A stretch of DNA of 36,529 nucleotides from an uncultured Caldimonas sp. (GCF_946480305.1 NZ_CAMLJQ010000044.1:1-36529), one strand, 5' to 3'. Numbered from the stretch's first letter, positions 18,006 through 26,921 are shown. Program-made: numbers and translations. The notes: a model not told the origin generated them from the letters alone.

Positions 18006-18722
18006 ATGTCGATGATCAACCTCGTCAAGAAAACCGAGATCGTGCTGCAGAAACGCGGCATCACCCCCGTGCCCTCGCAGGTCGCGCTGGCGGTCGACAT
18101 CTCCGGCTCGATGGCGGACGAATACCAGTCCGGCATCGTGCAGGCCGTCGTCGAGCGATGCCTCGCCGTCGCGATGAAATTCGACAGCGACCAACTGCTC
18201 GACGTCTGGGTGTTCGACGACGAGTATTCCTATGCCGGGCAGGCGACGCAATCGAGCATCGAAGACTTCGTGAGACGCGAGATCCTGAGCAACCAGGACG
18301 TCAAGAAGTGGGGCGGCACCGCCTACGCCCCGGTGCTCGGCGCGATCCAGGCGCACTACTACGGCACCGAGGCCAAGAAGGCCAGCAAGCTGGGCAGGCT
18401 GTTCGGTGCAAAGGACAAGGCGGCCGAAGCCGCGAAGCAGGACGTCGGCAACATGCCCCTGATGATCCTGCTGATCACCGACGGTGAGAACTGCGACCAG
18501 CAGGAGTTCGAGAACCTGCTGCGGGTCTTGCGCGCGCGCCGCGTTTACATCCAGTTCGTCGGTATCGGCAACTCCGACCTGAGCTACCTCGAATCGGTCG
18601 CCGATGCCGAACCGAATGCGGGCTTCGTGCAGCTTCGCGAGCTGAAAGGCATCGACGACGAGGCCCTGCTGGGCGCGTTGATCTCGCCGGAGTTCTCGAA
18701 CTGGATCGCCAAGCTCGCCTGA
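18006..18722 (+). CDS. VWA-domain protein of the Ter module (TerF/TerY-like)
   Basis: A 238-residue von Willebrand factor A domain protein. The metal-ion-dependent adhesion site is complete: DISGS at 31-35 (DxSxS), a Thr in WGGTAYAP near 110, and Asp in LLITDGEN near 160. It lacks the C-terminal extensions of larger Ter VWA proteins. VWA proteins of Ter modules are thought to bridge TerD-type proteins in membrane-associated complexes; that role is inferred from context. AGGAAG lies 8 bases upstream of the ATG. It is the last gene of the set and converges with the ParA gene, leaving 10 bases between stops. Confidence 0.9.
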   Translation: MSMINLVKKTEIVLQKRGITPVPSQVALAVDISGSMADEYQSGIVQAVVERCLAVAMKFDSDQLLDVWVFDDEYSYAGQATQSSIEDFVRREILSNQDVKKWGGTAYAPVLGAIQAHYYGTEAKKASKLGRLFGAKDKAAEAAKQDVGNMPLMILLITDGENCDQQEFENLLRVLRARRVYIQFVGIGNSDLSYLESVADAEPNAGFVQLRELKGIDDEALLGALISPEFSNWIAKLA

Positions 18723-18732
18723 GATCCCCCAT

Positions 18733-19500
18733 TCAGGCCGACAGCGCTTCGTGCAGCGCCAGGAACTCCTGGGTCAGCTTGTGCTTGGGGTCCAGATGGA
18801 TCATCGGGCGCGACTGCTCGTGCGATTCCTTGATCTTGACCGAGGCGCTCAGGTAGGGTTGCAGCACTGGCAGCCCCTCGTCGATCAGTTCCTGCACCAG
18901 CCGCTGCGGCAGGTTGGCGCGGGGCTGGAACTGGTTGACGACGATGCCGTCGATCCGCAGCTCGGCGTTGTGGTCGGCGCGGATCTCCTGCACGTTGTCG
19001 AGCAGCGCATACAGCGCGCGGCGCGAGAAGTCGTCGCAGTCGAACGGGATCAGGCAGCCGTGCGCCGCGATCAACGCTGAGCGCGTGTAGAAGTTGAGCG
19101 CGGGCGGCGTGTCGATGTAGATGCAGTCGAACTCGCCGTCGAGTTCGCTCAGCGCGTCGCGCAGCTTGTAGATCTTGTAGCGGGACTCGAGCTTGCCCTG
19201 CAGTTCGTCGAGCGATGGCGCGGACGGCATCAGGTGCAGGCCTTCCCAGGGTGTCTCGACGATGAAGTCGACCGTGGACTTGGGCCGCGCGCTGAACTTC
19301 AAGGTCTGCTCGAAGAACTCGGCAACGCTGCCCGGCGCGTCTTCGGCCGCTTCGCCGAGCAGGTAGCGGGTGGAGTTGCCCTGCGGGTCGAGATCGACCA
19401 ACAGCGTGCGCACGCCTTGGGCCGCGCTGATGGCAGCAAGGTTGCTCGCGATGGTGGACTTGCCCACCCCGCCCTTCTGGTTGAACACGACGCGTCTCAT
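18733..19500 (-). CDS. ParA/Soj-type ATPase
   Basis: A 255-residue P-loop ATPase with deviant Walker A KGGVGKST (about 9-16), the switch segment VDLDPQGNS and Walker B YIDTPP. It resembles ParA/MinD-family proteins that position DNA or protein cargo. No parB or centromere-like repeat is seen nearby, so it is more likely an orphan cargo-positioning ATPase than the chromosomal ParA, which normally sits with gidB and parB. The start is ATG 19498-19500, right before the P-loop as usual for Soj-like proteins; the frame is open 17 codons further. It faces the Ter module tail to tail. Confidence 0.9.
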   Translation of the reverse strand: MRRVVFNQKGGVGKSTIASNLAAISAAQGVRTLLVDLDPQGNSTRYLLGEAAEDAPGSVAEFFEQTLKFSARPKSTVDFIVETPWEGLHLMPSAPSLDELQGKLESRYKIYKLRDALSELDGEFDCIYIDTPPALNFYTRSALIAAHGCLIPFDCDDFSRRALYALLDNVQEIRADHNAELRIDGIVVNQFQPRANLPQRLVQELIDEGLPVLQPYLSASVKIKESHEQSRPMIHLDPKHKLTQEFLALHEALSA

Positions 19501-19584
19501 GCCGGAGAACCCTTTGCTCGTTGCATCAGCGACCATTGTGCAGTGCAACAAGCGGAGCGGGAAGAGCCTGCGGTTTGCGCGATA

Positions 19585-22392
19585 TCAGTCCCCGCGCGAC
19601 AAGGCCTCGCCCTGCAACAGTTCGTTCAGCACTTCGATCAGACGGTCGACCTGCACCGGCTTGACCAGGTGCGCGTCGAAGCCCTCGGCCAGGGCGCGCG
19701 CGCGGTCCGAGTCGGCGCCGTAGCCCGTGAGCGCCACCAGCTTGACGTGAAGCAAGCGGGCATCGCGACGCATGCGCCGCGCGAGTTCGTAGCCGTCCAT
19801 GCCTGGCAGGCCGATGTCCAGCAGGGCGAGCCGCGGGCGGAACTGTTCGAGCAATTCGAGCGCGGCCTCCGGGCTGGCCGCGGCGCGTACCTCGTAGCCG
19901 AATGCCTCGAGCAGCAGCGCCAGCGATTCGGCAGCGTCGACGTTGTCGTCCACCACCAGCACCGGGTGGCCGCCCGAGACGGCCGGGGTCGCTGCCGGTT
20001 GCGACGGCCGGCCCGCCCGGCCGGCGGCCTCGACCGCGGGCAGCCACACCACAAAGCGGCTGCCGCGCCCCGCGCCTTCGCTGTGCGCCTGCACGCGCCC
20101 CCCGTGCATCTGCACCAGGGTGCGCACGATCGCGAGCCCCAGGCCCAGCCCGCCGGCATGGCGTGCCAGCGGTTGCTCGCCCTGCACGAACAGGTCGAAC
20201 ACACGCGGCAGCAGGTCGGGCGCAATGCCGGCGCCTTCGTCTTCGACGCAGATGCGCACCATGTTCTGGGCCACCGACAGCTGCAGCCGGATGTCGCGAT
20301 CGGGCGGCGTGAACTTGGCCGCGTTGATCAGCAGGTTGCAGAGCACCTGGGTGAGCCGCACGGCATCGCCCCAGACGCACACGTCCTGGCGTGCGATCTG
20401 GACGTCGACCGGTCGGGCCCGCTGCTGCAGCGCAGGCTGGGTGAGCTCCAGCGCCTGCGACACCACCGACTTCATGTCGACGAGCGCCAGTTGCAGCTGC
20501 ACCTTGCCCTGCGTGATGCGCGACACGTCGAGCAGGTCGTCGACCAGCCGCGAGAGATGCGTCACCTGCCGCTCGATGATGCGGCGCTCGTGCGCACTGG
20601 CGCCATCGCCATCGCGCAGCTTCATCAGATGCAGCGCGGTGACGATGGGGGCAAGGGGGTTGCGCAATTCGTGCCCGAGCATGGCCAGGAACTCGTCCTT
20701 CGCACGGTGGGCGTGCTGGGCTTCCTTCAATGCAGTCTGGGTTTCGGCATACAGGCGCGCGTTGTCGAGCGCCAGTGCCGCGCGGTGCGCGAGTTCGGTG
20801 ATGAGCGCGCAGTCCTCTTCACCGAACCCGCGTGAGGACTCCGCCTGCAGCGCGGCGAGCGCCCCGAGCGTGCGCCCCCGCGCCACGAGGGGCACGATGA
20901 AATACGCCCGCAAGCCGATGGCCCGCGCGAAGGTGAGCAGGTCTGCATCGCGCACCGGGTCGAATTCTCCCGACGGATCGAAGTGCGCCAGGTGAGACCG
21001 GCCGGTCTCGACCGCCCATGCCATCGAACCGACCTGCCCGGGTGCGGCACGCAGCTTCTGCACCAGTTCCGCCCCGAGGCGCGCCTTCGCCGGATCGCTG
21101 TGGTGCGTCAACGCGCGGTGCAGCACGCCCTTTTCATCGAGCAGGTCGACTCGGCACCAGTCGGCGACGGCCGGCACGATGATCGAGGCGATGGCCTCCA
21201 GCACTGCCGACTGTTCCAGCGTGTGCGACAGCCTGGCGCCGGCAGCGGCAATGTGTTCGAGACGGCGCCCCGCCCGCTCGGCAGCGTCGCGCGCGGTGCG
21301 CTCGGATTGCAGCAGTTCGTCGCGCTGCGCCTGTGCCTGCGCGCGCTGCTGTGCGGAAAGCGCAAGCACGCTACCCAGTTCCTGGATCTCGCGGATGTCG
21401 CTCTCGGGCGGTGCAACGCGCGCTTCCCCCTGCCCCATGGCCTGGGCCACGCGGGCCAGCCCGGCCATCGGCCGATTGATGCTGCGCGCCACCAGCAGCA
21501 CGCCTGCCCCGCCCAGCAACAGCGACAGCAACAGGCCGCTGCCGTAGGCGATCAGCGAACGGTTGCCGGCCGCCTCGACGACGCTGGCCGGAATGCCGAT
21601 GGCCACCACCCAGCCGCTGTCGGGCAGGCGCGTGAAGCCGGTGTAGGCGCTGTCGCCCTCCAGCGTCTGCGTGATGCCGTTGCCTTCCTGTCCCCCGCGC
21701 CGGATCAGCGTCTGCAGCGTTGCGGACGCCGGTTTGCCGATGAACTGGTCCTGGCCCCGCGAGCGGGCGACGCACCGTCCGTTCGCGTCGAGCACGGTGA
21801 CCACCCAGTCGTCCGGCGTGCGCTGCCGCAGCACCACGTCGAGGATGGCCTTGGGCTGCACGACACCGGTGAGCACGAAGCGCAGTTCGCCGTCGCGCAC
21901 CACCGGCACGCGGGTCGGCACGCCGAGCTGCCCCCGGGGCCCCGGCGCGACCGATCCGACCACCGGTCGCTGGATGCGAAGCAGCTTCTCGAAGCTCTCG
22001 CTCTCGCTCAGCGGCCACAGCTCGGCGCCGAAAGGCAGCGAGGTGTTGACGACCGTCCTCCCCGTCACGTCGGCCAGGATCACCGCGAGCCAGCCGGGCT
22101 GGGTGCGCCGCACCTCGCGCGCCTGTTGATCGAAAGCGGGCATGTCCTGATCGTCAGAGGGGACCGAGGTGGCGAGCGTCTCGAGCACGGCCACCGAACG
22201 TTTCAGCTCTGCGTCCACCGCCGTGGCGAGTGCACGGGTGATGCCGAGGCTGGCCCGGCCTGCGGCTTCCCGCTGCTGATGTGCAAGCGCCAGCAGTCCG
22301 GCGCCGGACATCAAGGCGAGAGGAAGGATGCCGGCAACTGCAAGAAGCAGCAGGCGCCGGCGTAGCGTGACTGTGCGCATTGCCGCTTTCAT
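19585..22392 (-). CDS. Hybrid sensor histidine kinase with receiver domain
   Basis: A 935-residue membrane kinase. Helix 1 spans about 12-37, a periplasmic Cache-like sensor about 38-278, and helix 2 about 279-302. A HAMP-like linker follows, then a GAF domain (about 385-548), a HisKA domain with phospho-acceptor His574 (GHELRNPL), an HATPase domain (N-box Asn690, DEGAGI and GLGLGLAIV) and a C-terminal receiver with phospho-acceptor Asp859 (LLDIGLPGMDG). No separate response regulator is adjacent, so the output partner is unknown. The start at ATG 22390-22392 follows AGGGG closely; the ATG at 22378-22380 is the alternative and leaves the membrane helix intact. It diverges from the zinc-uptake genes. 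Confidence 0.94.
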   Translation of the reverse strand: MKAAMRTVTLRRRLLLLAVAGILPLALMSGAGLLALAHQQREAAGRASLGITRALATAVDAELKRSVAVLETLATSVPSDDQDMPAFDQQAREVRRTQPGWLAVILADVTGRTVVNTSLPFGAELWPLSESESFEKLLRIQRPVVGSVAPGPRGQLGVPTRVPVVRDGELRFVLTGVVQPKAILDVVLRQRTPDDWVVTVLDANGRCVARSRGQDQFIGKPASATLQTLIRRGGQEGNGITQTLEGDSAYTGFTRLPDSGWVVAIGIPASVVEAAGNRSLIAYGSGLLLSLLLGGAGVLLVARSINRPMAGLARVAQAMGQGEARVAPPESDIREIQELGSVLALSAQQRAQAQAQRDELLQSERTARDAAERAGRRLEHIAAAGARLSHTLEQSAVLEAIASIIVPAVADWCRVDLLDEKGVLHRALTHHSDPAKARLGAELVQKLRAAPGQVGSMAWAVETGRSHLAHFDPSGEFDPVRDADLLTFARAIGLRAYFIVPLVARGRTLGALAALQAESSRGFGEEDCALITELAHRAALALDNARLYAETQTALKEAQHAHRAKDEFLAMLGHELRNPLAPIVTALHLMKLRDGDGASAHERRIIERQVTHLSRLVDDLLDVSRITQGKVQLQLALVDMKSVVSQALELTQPALQQRARPVDVQIARQDVCVWGDAVRLTQVLCNLLINAAKFTPPDRDIRLQLSVAQNMVRICVEDEGAGIAPDLLPRVFDLFVQGEQPLARHAGGLGLGLAIVRTLVQMHGGRVQAHSEGAGRGSRFVVWLPAVEAAGRAGRPSQPAATPAVSGGHPVLVVDDNVDAAESLALLLEAFGYEVRAAASPEAALELLEQFRPRLALLDIGLPGMDGYELARRMRRDARLLHVKLVALTGYGADSDRARALAEGFDAHLVKPVQVDRLIEVLNELLQGEALSRGD

Positions 22393-22507
22393 ACCCCTGT
22401 GAGAGCCACCGGCCGACGCACTGCGCACGGCGGATTCGGGCCATTGTGGCCGAGCGCCAGGGGGTTTGGCGACGCATCGGTGTCGTCGCATGCCACCGGG
22501 ATATGTA

Positions 22508-22519
22508 ATGTTATAACAT
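22508..22519. promoter_or_regulatory. Zur box (zinc-repressor operator)
   Basis: The perfect 12-base palindrome ATGTTATAACAT stands out as AT-rich in GC-rich surroundings. It matches the core of proteobacterial Zur boxes and sits 29 bases before the first gene of a zinc-uptake set that ends in a zur gene. Repression of 22548-25959 under zinc sufficiency is the natural reading. The sensor kinase gene starts 115 bases away on the other side and might also be affected. Confidence 0.82.
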
Positions 22520-22547
22520 CGCCTTTTCTTTACTCACGGAGGACCGC

Positions 22548-23759
22548 ATGCCCGGACGCTCTCTTCGGGACGTTGTGAGCCGGGCATCGAAAGCCATGAC
22601 CATGAATGACCGTATCCTGGCTGCGGCAGCAGGAGCAGCGCTGCTGCTCGCGCTGCCGCAACTCGCGTCCGCGCAATCCACCCCGAAGCCCCAGGCCCCG
22701 CCGATCGAACTCGGCCTGGTGCTCGACGGCGCCTACAGCTCGCGGGCCCTCGCGCTCGGCTCGCGCGACAAGGGCTTCGGCCTCGGACACACCGAGCTGA
22801 CCGCCGGCGCCAACATCGACGACCTCTTCTCCGGGCGCGCCAGCCTGGCCATCCACACGCACGACGGCGACACCGAGCTCGAACTCGAGGAGGCCTACGT
22901 CGAAACGCGCGGCCTGCCCGCCGGCCTGCAGGTGCGCGCCGGCCGCTTCCTCTCGCAGATCGGCTACCTGAACGAGTTGCACGCACATGGCGACGATTTC
23001 GTCGAGCGCCCGCTGCTCTACCGCGCCTTCCTTGGCAATCATTGGTTCGACAACGGCGTGCGCCTCAACTGGGTGGCACCGACCGACATCTACTGGCGCA
23101 CCGGCTTCGAGGTGCTCAGCGGCAAGCAGCTCGTGCACGAGTCGGAACGGTCATTGCGTGTCGGCGCCTGGACGCTCGGCACCAAGCTCGGGTCCGACAT
23201 CGGTACCAACCACAGCTGGCAGCTCGGCCTTGCATGGCTGCGCAACCGGCTGGAGCCGCACCACGAGGAAGAAGAGGACGGCGATCACGCCGAAGCGCAC
23301 GAGCATGGCGAGGAGCACGACGCGCACGGAGCGCGCTACACCGGCCGCAACCTCGTCATCGCGGACGCGGTGTGGAAGTGGGCGCCGAACGGCAACAACC
23401 GCGAGCGACAGTTGCGCGTCTCGGCCGAATACGCACGCGTGAGCGACCTCAACGAACACGCACGCTCGGGCGACGTGCACGACGCCTGGTACCTGTCGGC
23501 GGTGTACCGCTTCGTGCCGCAGTGGGAAGCAGGCGTGCGCTTCGACTCGCTGAAGGTGCGCGAGCCCCACGGCGACCACTTCCACTCCGGCCGGCTCGAA
23601 GAAACCAGCCTGGCGTTGGCATGGAAGCGCTCGCACTTCTCGACGCTGCGACTGCAGTGGACGCACCAGCGCGACCGTGGCGGCTTCGACGATGCCGACC
23701 AGTCGGTGCAGGTGCAATACGTGATGAGCCTGGGAGCCCATGGTGCGCATCCGTTCTGA
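22548..23759 (+). CDS. Zur-regulated His-rich outer-membrane beta-barrel protein
   Basis: A 403-residue protein predicted to be an outer-membrane barrel. It has a signal peptide ending LASAQS (about 43), alternating beta-strand patterns throughout, and a terminal Phe (AHPF) typical of barrel assembly. A His/Glu/Asp-rich loop at about 238-260 (HHEEEEDGDH, HEHGEEHDAH) and shorter His clusters (HTHDGD, HAHGDD, HGDHFH) suggest zinc capture. It lies directly behind the Zur box and overlaps znuA by 20 bases, so zinc passage across the outer membrane is the inferred role. GGAGG lies 5 bases before ATG 22548. An internal ATG at 22596 would give a shorter, more typical signal peptide but has no ribosome site. 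I do not know an established name. Confidence 0.82.
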   Translation: MPGRSLRDVVSRASKAMTMNDRILAAAAGAALLLALPQLASAQSTPKPQAPPIELGLVLDGAYSSRALALGSRDKGFGLGHTELTAGANIDDLFSGRASLAIHTHDGDTELELEEAYVETRGLPAGLQVRAGRFLSQIGYLNELHAHGDDFVERPLLYRAFLGNHWFDNGVRLNWVAPTDIYWRTGFEVLSGKQLVHESERSLRVGAWTLGTKLGSDIGTNHSWQLGLAWLRNRLEPHHEEEEDGDHAEAHEHGEEHDAHGARYTGRNLVIADAVWKWAPNGNNRERQLRVSAEYARVSDLNEHARSGDVHDAWYLSAVYRFVPQWEAGVRFDSLKVREPHGDHFHSGRLEETSLALAWKRSHFSTLRLQWTHQRDRGGFDDADQSVQVQYVMSLGAHGAHPF

Positions 23760-24690
23760 GTCACTGCTGCTCGCCGCCGCCCTGTGGCTCGCGCCCCTGG
23801 CAGCCCACGCATTGGAGGTGTTCACCTGCGAACCCGAGTGGGCTGCACTGGTCAAGGAACTGGCGCCGCAGGCACGCATCACGTCGGCCACCCATGCGCG
23901 GCAGGACCCGCATCACATCGAAGCGCGACCTGCACTGATCAGTGCACTGCGCCGCGCGGATCTGGCCGTGTGCACCGGCGCATCGCTCGAGGCGGGCTGG
24001 CTGCCGATGCTGCAGCAGCGCGCCGGCAACCCGGCCGTGCAGGACGGCCGCGAAGGCATGTTCTACGCATCGCAGGCCGTCGAGCTGATCGAGGCCCACG
24101 AGCACGTGGACCGCAGCATGGGCGACGTGCACGCCGAAGGCAACCCGCACTTCCACCTCGATCCGCGCCGGCTGAAGCAGGTGGCGGCAGCATTGGCACA
24201 GCGGCTCGGCCGCATTGACCCGCCGAACGCGGCGGCCTACCGCAGCCGCTTGGCCGCCTGGGCCACGGACTGGGACCGGCGCACCGCTGCATGGGAAGCC
24301 AAGGCCAAGCCGCTCGCCGGGCGCAAAGTCGTCGTGCAGCACACCGCGTTCTCATACGTGTGGCAGTGGCTGGGCCTGCAGCAGGTGGCCGACCTGGAAC
24401 CCAAGCCGGGGCTGCCGCCCACACCGGGTCACCTGCGGCACGTGCTGCAGCAGGTGCGCAACGACCGGCCGATGGCGGTGGTGCAGTCGCTCTACCAGGA
24501 TCCGCAGGGCGGCCAGTGGCTCGTGGGCCAGATCGGCGTGCCGCTGCTGGTGCTGCCGTCCACCGTCACGCCGGACGGCCCGGCGCAGACGTTGGCAGGG
24601 CTGTACGACACCTTGCTCGACGAGTTGCTGCGCGCCGCCTCGACCCAGGCGCAAGACCCCGTGCAGGCAGTGCGCAGGGCCACCCCGTGA
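23740..24690 (+). CDS. znuA: Zinc ABC transporter substrate-binding protein
   Basis: A 316-residue periplasmic metal receptor of the cluster A-I (ZnuA) family with a signal peptide (about 1-24). Likely zinc ligands are a His in DPHHIEARP (58/59), a His in NPHFHLDP (137/139) and His201 in VVQHTAF, with an acidic residue near 279 (TPDG). The long His-rich loop of enterobacterial ZnuA is reduced to a few His (EAHEHVD, DVHAEG). The start overlaps the barrel gene by 20 bases, and the stop overlaps the GTG of znuB (GTGA). Zinc rather than manganese is inferred from the Zur box and the zur gene in the same set. Confidence 0.92.
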   Translation: MVRIRSESLLLAAALWLAPLAAHALEVFTCEPEWAALVKELAPQARITSATHARQDPHHIEARPALISALRRADLAVCTGASLEAGWLPMLQQRAGNPAVQDGREGMFYASQAVELIEAHEHVDRSMGDVHAEGNPHFHLDPRRLKQVAAALAQRLGRIDPPNAAAYRSRLAAWATDWDRRTAAWEAKAKPLAGRKVVVQHTAFSYVWQWLGLQQVADLEPKPGLPPTPGHLRHVLQQVRNDRPMAVVQSLYQDPQGGQWLVGQIGVPLLVLPSTVTPDGPAQTLAGLYDTLLDELLRAASTQAQDPVQAVRRATP

Positions 24691-25442
24691 ACGAGCTGTC
24701 GATCCTGCTGCTGCCGCTGGGGGCCGGCGCGCTCGTGTTGCTCACGCATGTGCCGCTCGGCGAGCAGGTGCTGCGGCGCGGCATCGTCTTCATCGACCTC
24801 GCGATCGCCCAGGTGGCGGCACTCGGCGTGCTGATGGCGTCCTCGATGATCGACGACGCCACGCTGGCGTGGCTGGCCGGCACCTGCGCGGCCCTTGGCG
24901 GCGCTGCACTCGTGGCGTGGCTCAGCCACCGCTGGCCGGCCCGGCGCGAAGCCTTGATCGGGCTGGTCTACGTGGCGGGCGCGGTGCTGGCACTGCTGTG
25001 GGTCAGCGCCGATCCGCGCGGCGGGCAGAAGCTGTCGGCCATGCTGTCCGGCGACGTGCTGTGGGTGGACGCGATGCGGCTGGCCCCGCTGGCCGCGGCC
25101 ACGCTGCCCTTTCTGCTGCTGCACCTGTTCAAGCCGCAGCTGTGGGCCGATGGCCGCCTGTTCTATCCGTGCTTCGCGATCCTGGTCAGTCTGTCGGTGC
25201 CGTTGCTGGGGCTCTACCTCGTGTTCGCCACGCTGATCGTGCCGGCGCTCGCGTTCGGCGGCGGCACGCGCGCTGCGGCCGCCAAGGCAGTGGGGCTCGG
25301 CGGCTGCGCTTACGCCGCCGGCCTGCTCGCGTCGCTGTGGTGGGACCTGCCCAGCGGCCCCTGCATCGTGCTGGCGCTGATGCTGTGCGGCGGTGCCGTC
25401 GCCGCCGTGCGCGGTCGGTCGGCGGAGGCTCGCGACGGCTGA
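24687..25442 (+). CDS. znuB: Zinc ABC transporter permease (ABC-3 family)
   Basis: A 251-residue inner-membrane permease of the ABC-3 (ZnuB) family with about seven to eight hydrophobic helices. The typical signature PLGEQVLRRGIVFIDLAIAQVAALG lies near residues 22-46 and is given here only as a landmark; LGLYLVFATLIVPAL follows in the second half. The start is GTG 24687, overlapping the znuA stop. The cognate ATPase gene (znuC) is absent: the next gene, after 22 bases, is zur. The permease itself shows no truncation. Confidence 0.92.
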   Translation: MNELSILLLPLGAGALVLLTHVPLGEQVLRRGIVFIDLAIAQVAALGVLMASSMIDDATLAWLAGTCAALGGAALVAWLSHRWPARREALIGLVYVAGAVLALLWVSADPRGGQKLSAMLSGDVLWVDAMRLAPLAAATLPFLLLHLFKPQLWADGRLFYPCFAILVSLSVPLLGLYLVFATLIVPALAFGGGTRAAAAKAVGLGGCAYAAGLLASLWWDLPSGPCIVLALMLCGGAVAAVRGRSAEARDG

Positions 25443-25464
25443 ACGCCCCATTACACTCGCCGTC

Positions 25465-25959
25465 GTGACTGCCGCTCCCGCTTCAAAACCCCCCACGAAA
25501 CGCGCCGCCGACGCGGTGGGGCGCAGGCTTGCCGAGGCCGAGGCGCACTGCCAGGCCCGCGGCGCCCAGCTGACCGCGTTGCGCCGCGAGGTGCTGGAGC
25601 TGCTGTTGTTGCGCAACGGCTCGGCCAAGGCCTACGACCTGCAGGACGACATGCGCGCGCGCCACGGCCGGGTCGCGCCCACCACCGTGTACCGCGCGCT
25701 CGAATTCCTGATCGAGCACGAACTCGTGCACCGCGTCGACGCGATCAACGCCTTCGTGGTGTGCGACGGCGAGCACGACCATCACCACTCGATGATGCTC
25801 GTGTGCTCGCGCTGCGGGCAGGTCAGCGAATGGCACGACGAGGACGCCTTTGCAGCGCTGGGCAAGCGGCTGCAGAAGGCGTTCCCCGGCTTTCACCAGG
25901 GGTCGGTCGAGATCAAGGGCCTGTGCGAGCGCTGCGCGCAGGATCAGGCCGCCGGTTGA
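25465..25959 (+). CDS. zur: Zinc uptake regulator Zur (Fur family)
   Basis: A 164-residue Fur-family repressor. The winged helix has APTTVYRALEFLIEHELVHRV (recognition helix near residues 71-80). The dimer domain has DGEHDHHHSMMLVC, with the structural zinc Cys pairs CSRC and CERC at the C-terminus. Sequence details such as AFVVCDG fit Zur better than Fur, and the zinc genes plus Zur box agree. The start is taken as GTG 25465; no ATG or clear ribosome site exists upstream, so the first residues are uncertain and translation may be coupled to znuB. It likely autoregulates through the box at 22508. Its 3' end overlaps the convergent dehydratase gene by 16 bases. Confidence 0.92.
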   Translation: MTAAPASKPPTKRAADAVGRRLAEAEAHCQARGAQLTALRREVLELLLLRNGSAKAYDLQDDMRARHGRVAPTTVYRALEFLIEHELVHRVDAINAFVVCDGEHDHHHSMMLVCSRCGQVSEWHDEDAFAALGKRLQKAFPGFHQGSVEIKGLCERCAQDQAAG

Positions 25960-26921
25960 CCTGCCAGCAACGCGGCGTACCGTGCCGGATCGACGTTGCC
26001 GCCCGACAGCACCACGCCCACCCGCAGGCCCCGCACGTCCAGCCTGCGCGTCAGCACGGCGGCCGCGCCCAGGCAACCCGTCGGCTCCACCACGCCCTTC
26101 ATCCGCATCGCGATGAAACGCATCGCCTCGACGAGTTCGTCGTCCGTGACCGTGACGATGCGCTCCGCCAGGCGCTTCAGCACGCGAAACGGGTGCTCCC
26201 CCAGGTAGCGGCTCTGCGCGGCATCGGCAATCGTGCGCGGTGTGTCGATGCGCACGATGTCGCCGCACTCCAGGCTGCGCTGCCCATCGTTGCCGGCCTC
26301 CGGCTCCACGCCGACGAGCCGGCATCGCGGGCTCAGGCCCTGTGCCGCGAGCGCGCTGCCTGACAGCAACCCGCCGCCGCCCACAGGCGTCAGCAGCACG
26401 TCGAGTTCGCCGACGTCCTCGAACAACTCTTTCGCCGCCGTGCCCTGCCCCGCCATGACGTGCAGGTGGTCGAACGGCGGGATCAGCGTCAGGCCCTGTT
26501 CCTGCGCCAGCCGCAGCGCCACGGCCTGGCCGTCTTCGGCATAGCGGTCGTAGCTCACCACCTCGCCGCCATAGCCTCGTGTTGCCGCCTGCTTGGCCTG
26601 CGGTGCGTCGGCCGGCATCGCGATGACGGCACGCACCCCGAGCAGGCGCCCCGCCAGCGCGATGGCCTGCGCATGGTTGCCGGACGAATACGTCACCACG
26701 CCGGCCGCGCGCTGCGCCGGCGTGAACTGCGCGACCGCGTTGTACGCCCCGCGGATCTTGAAGGCGCCCATGCGTTGCAGCTGTTCGCACTTGAAGTACA
26801 CCTGCGCACCGGCGAGCGCATCGACGGTGGAAGACGTCCACACCGGCGTGCGGTGCGCCACACCGCGCAGGCGCTCGTGCGCGCGGGCCACGTCGTCAAA
26901 GGAAACCGGCAGTTCGTTCAT
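25944..26921 (-). CDS. PLP-dependent threonine/serine (or 3-hydroxyaspartate) ammonia-lyase
   Basis: A 325-residue fold-type II PLP enzyme. The Schiff-base lysine is Lys55 (MGAFKIRGA), the substrate loop is SSGNHAQAIAL, the phosphate-binding loop is GGGGLLSG, and the ring-nitrogen site is near LSGGNVDP. No ACT regulatory domain is present, so it is a catabolic or short type. Threonine dehydratase, threo-3-hydroxyaspartate ammonia-lyase and serine racemase share this architecture; the hydroxyaspartate enzyme is plausible but unproven. ATG at 26919-26921 has GGAGGAG upstream. It is divergent from a MocR-type regulator 136 bases away, which probably controls it. Confidence 0.9.
   Translation of the reverse strand: MNELPVSFDDVARAHERLRGVAHRTPVWTSSTVDALAGAQVYFKCEQLQRMGAFKIRGAYNAVAQFTPAQRAAGVVTYSSGNHAQAIALAGRLLGVRAVIAMPADAPQAKQAATRGYGGEVVSYDRYAEDGQAVALRLAQEQGLTLIPPFDHLHVMAGQGTAAKELFEDVGELDVLLTPVGGGGLLSGSALAAQGLSPRCRLVGVEPEAGNDGQRSLECGDIVRIDTPRTIADAAQSRYLGEHPFRVLKRLAERIVTVTDDELVEAMRFIAMRMKGVVEPTGCLGAAAVLTRRLDVRGLRVGVVLSGGNVDPARYAALLAGQPAA

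Noticed and set aside
18733..19500. Chromosome-partition locus (parAB/parS)
   Set aside because: Only the ParA-type gene is present; there is no parB, no gidB/trmE neighbourhood and no parS-like 16-base palindrome that I could find.
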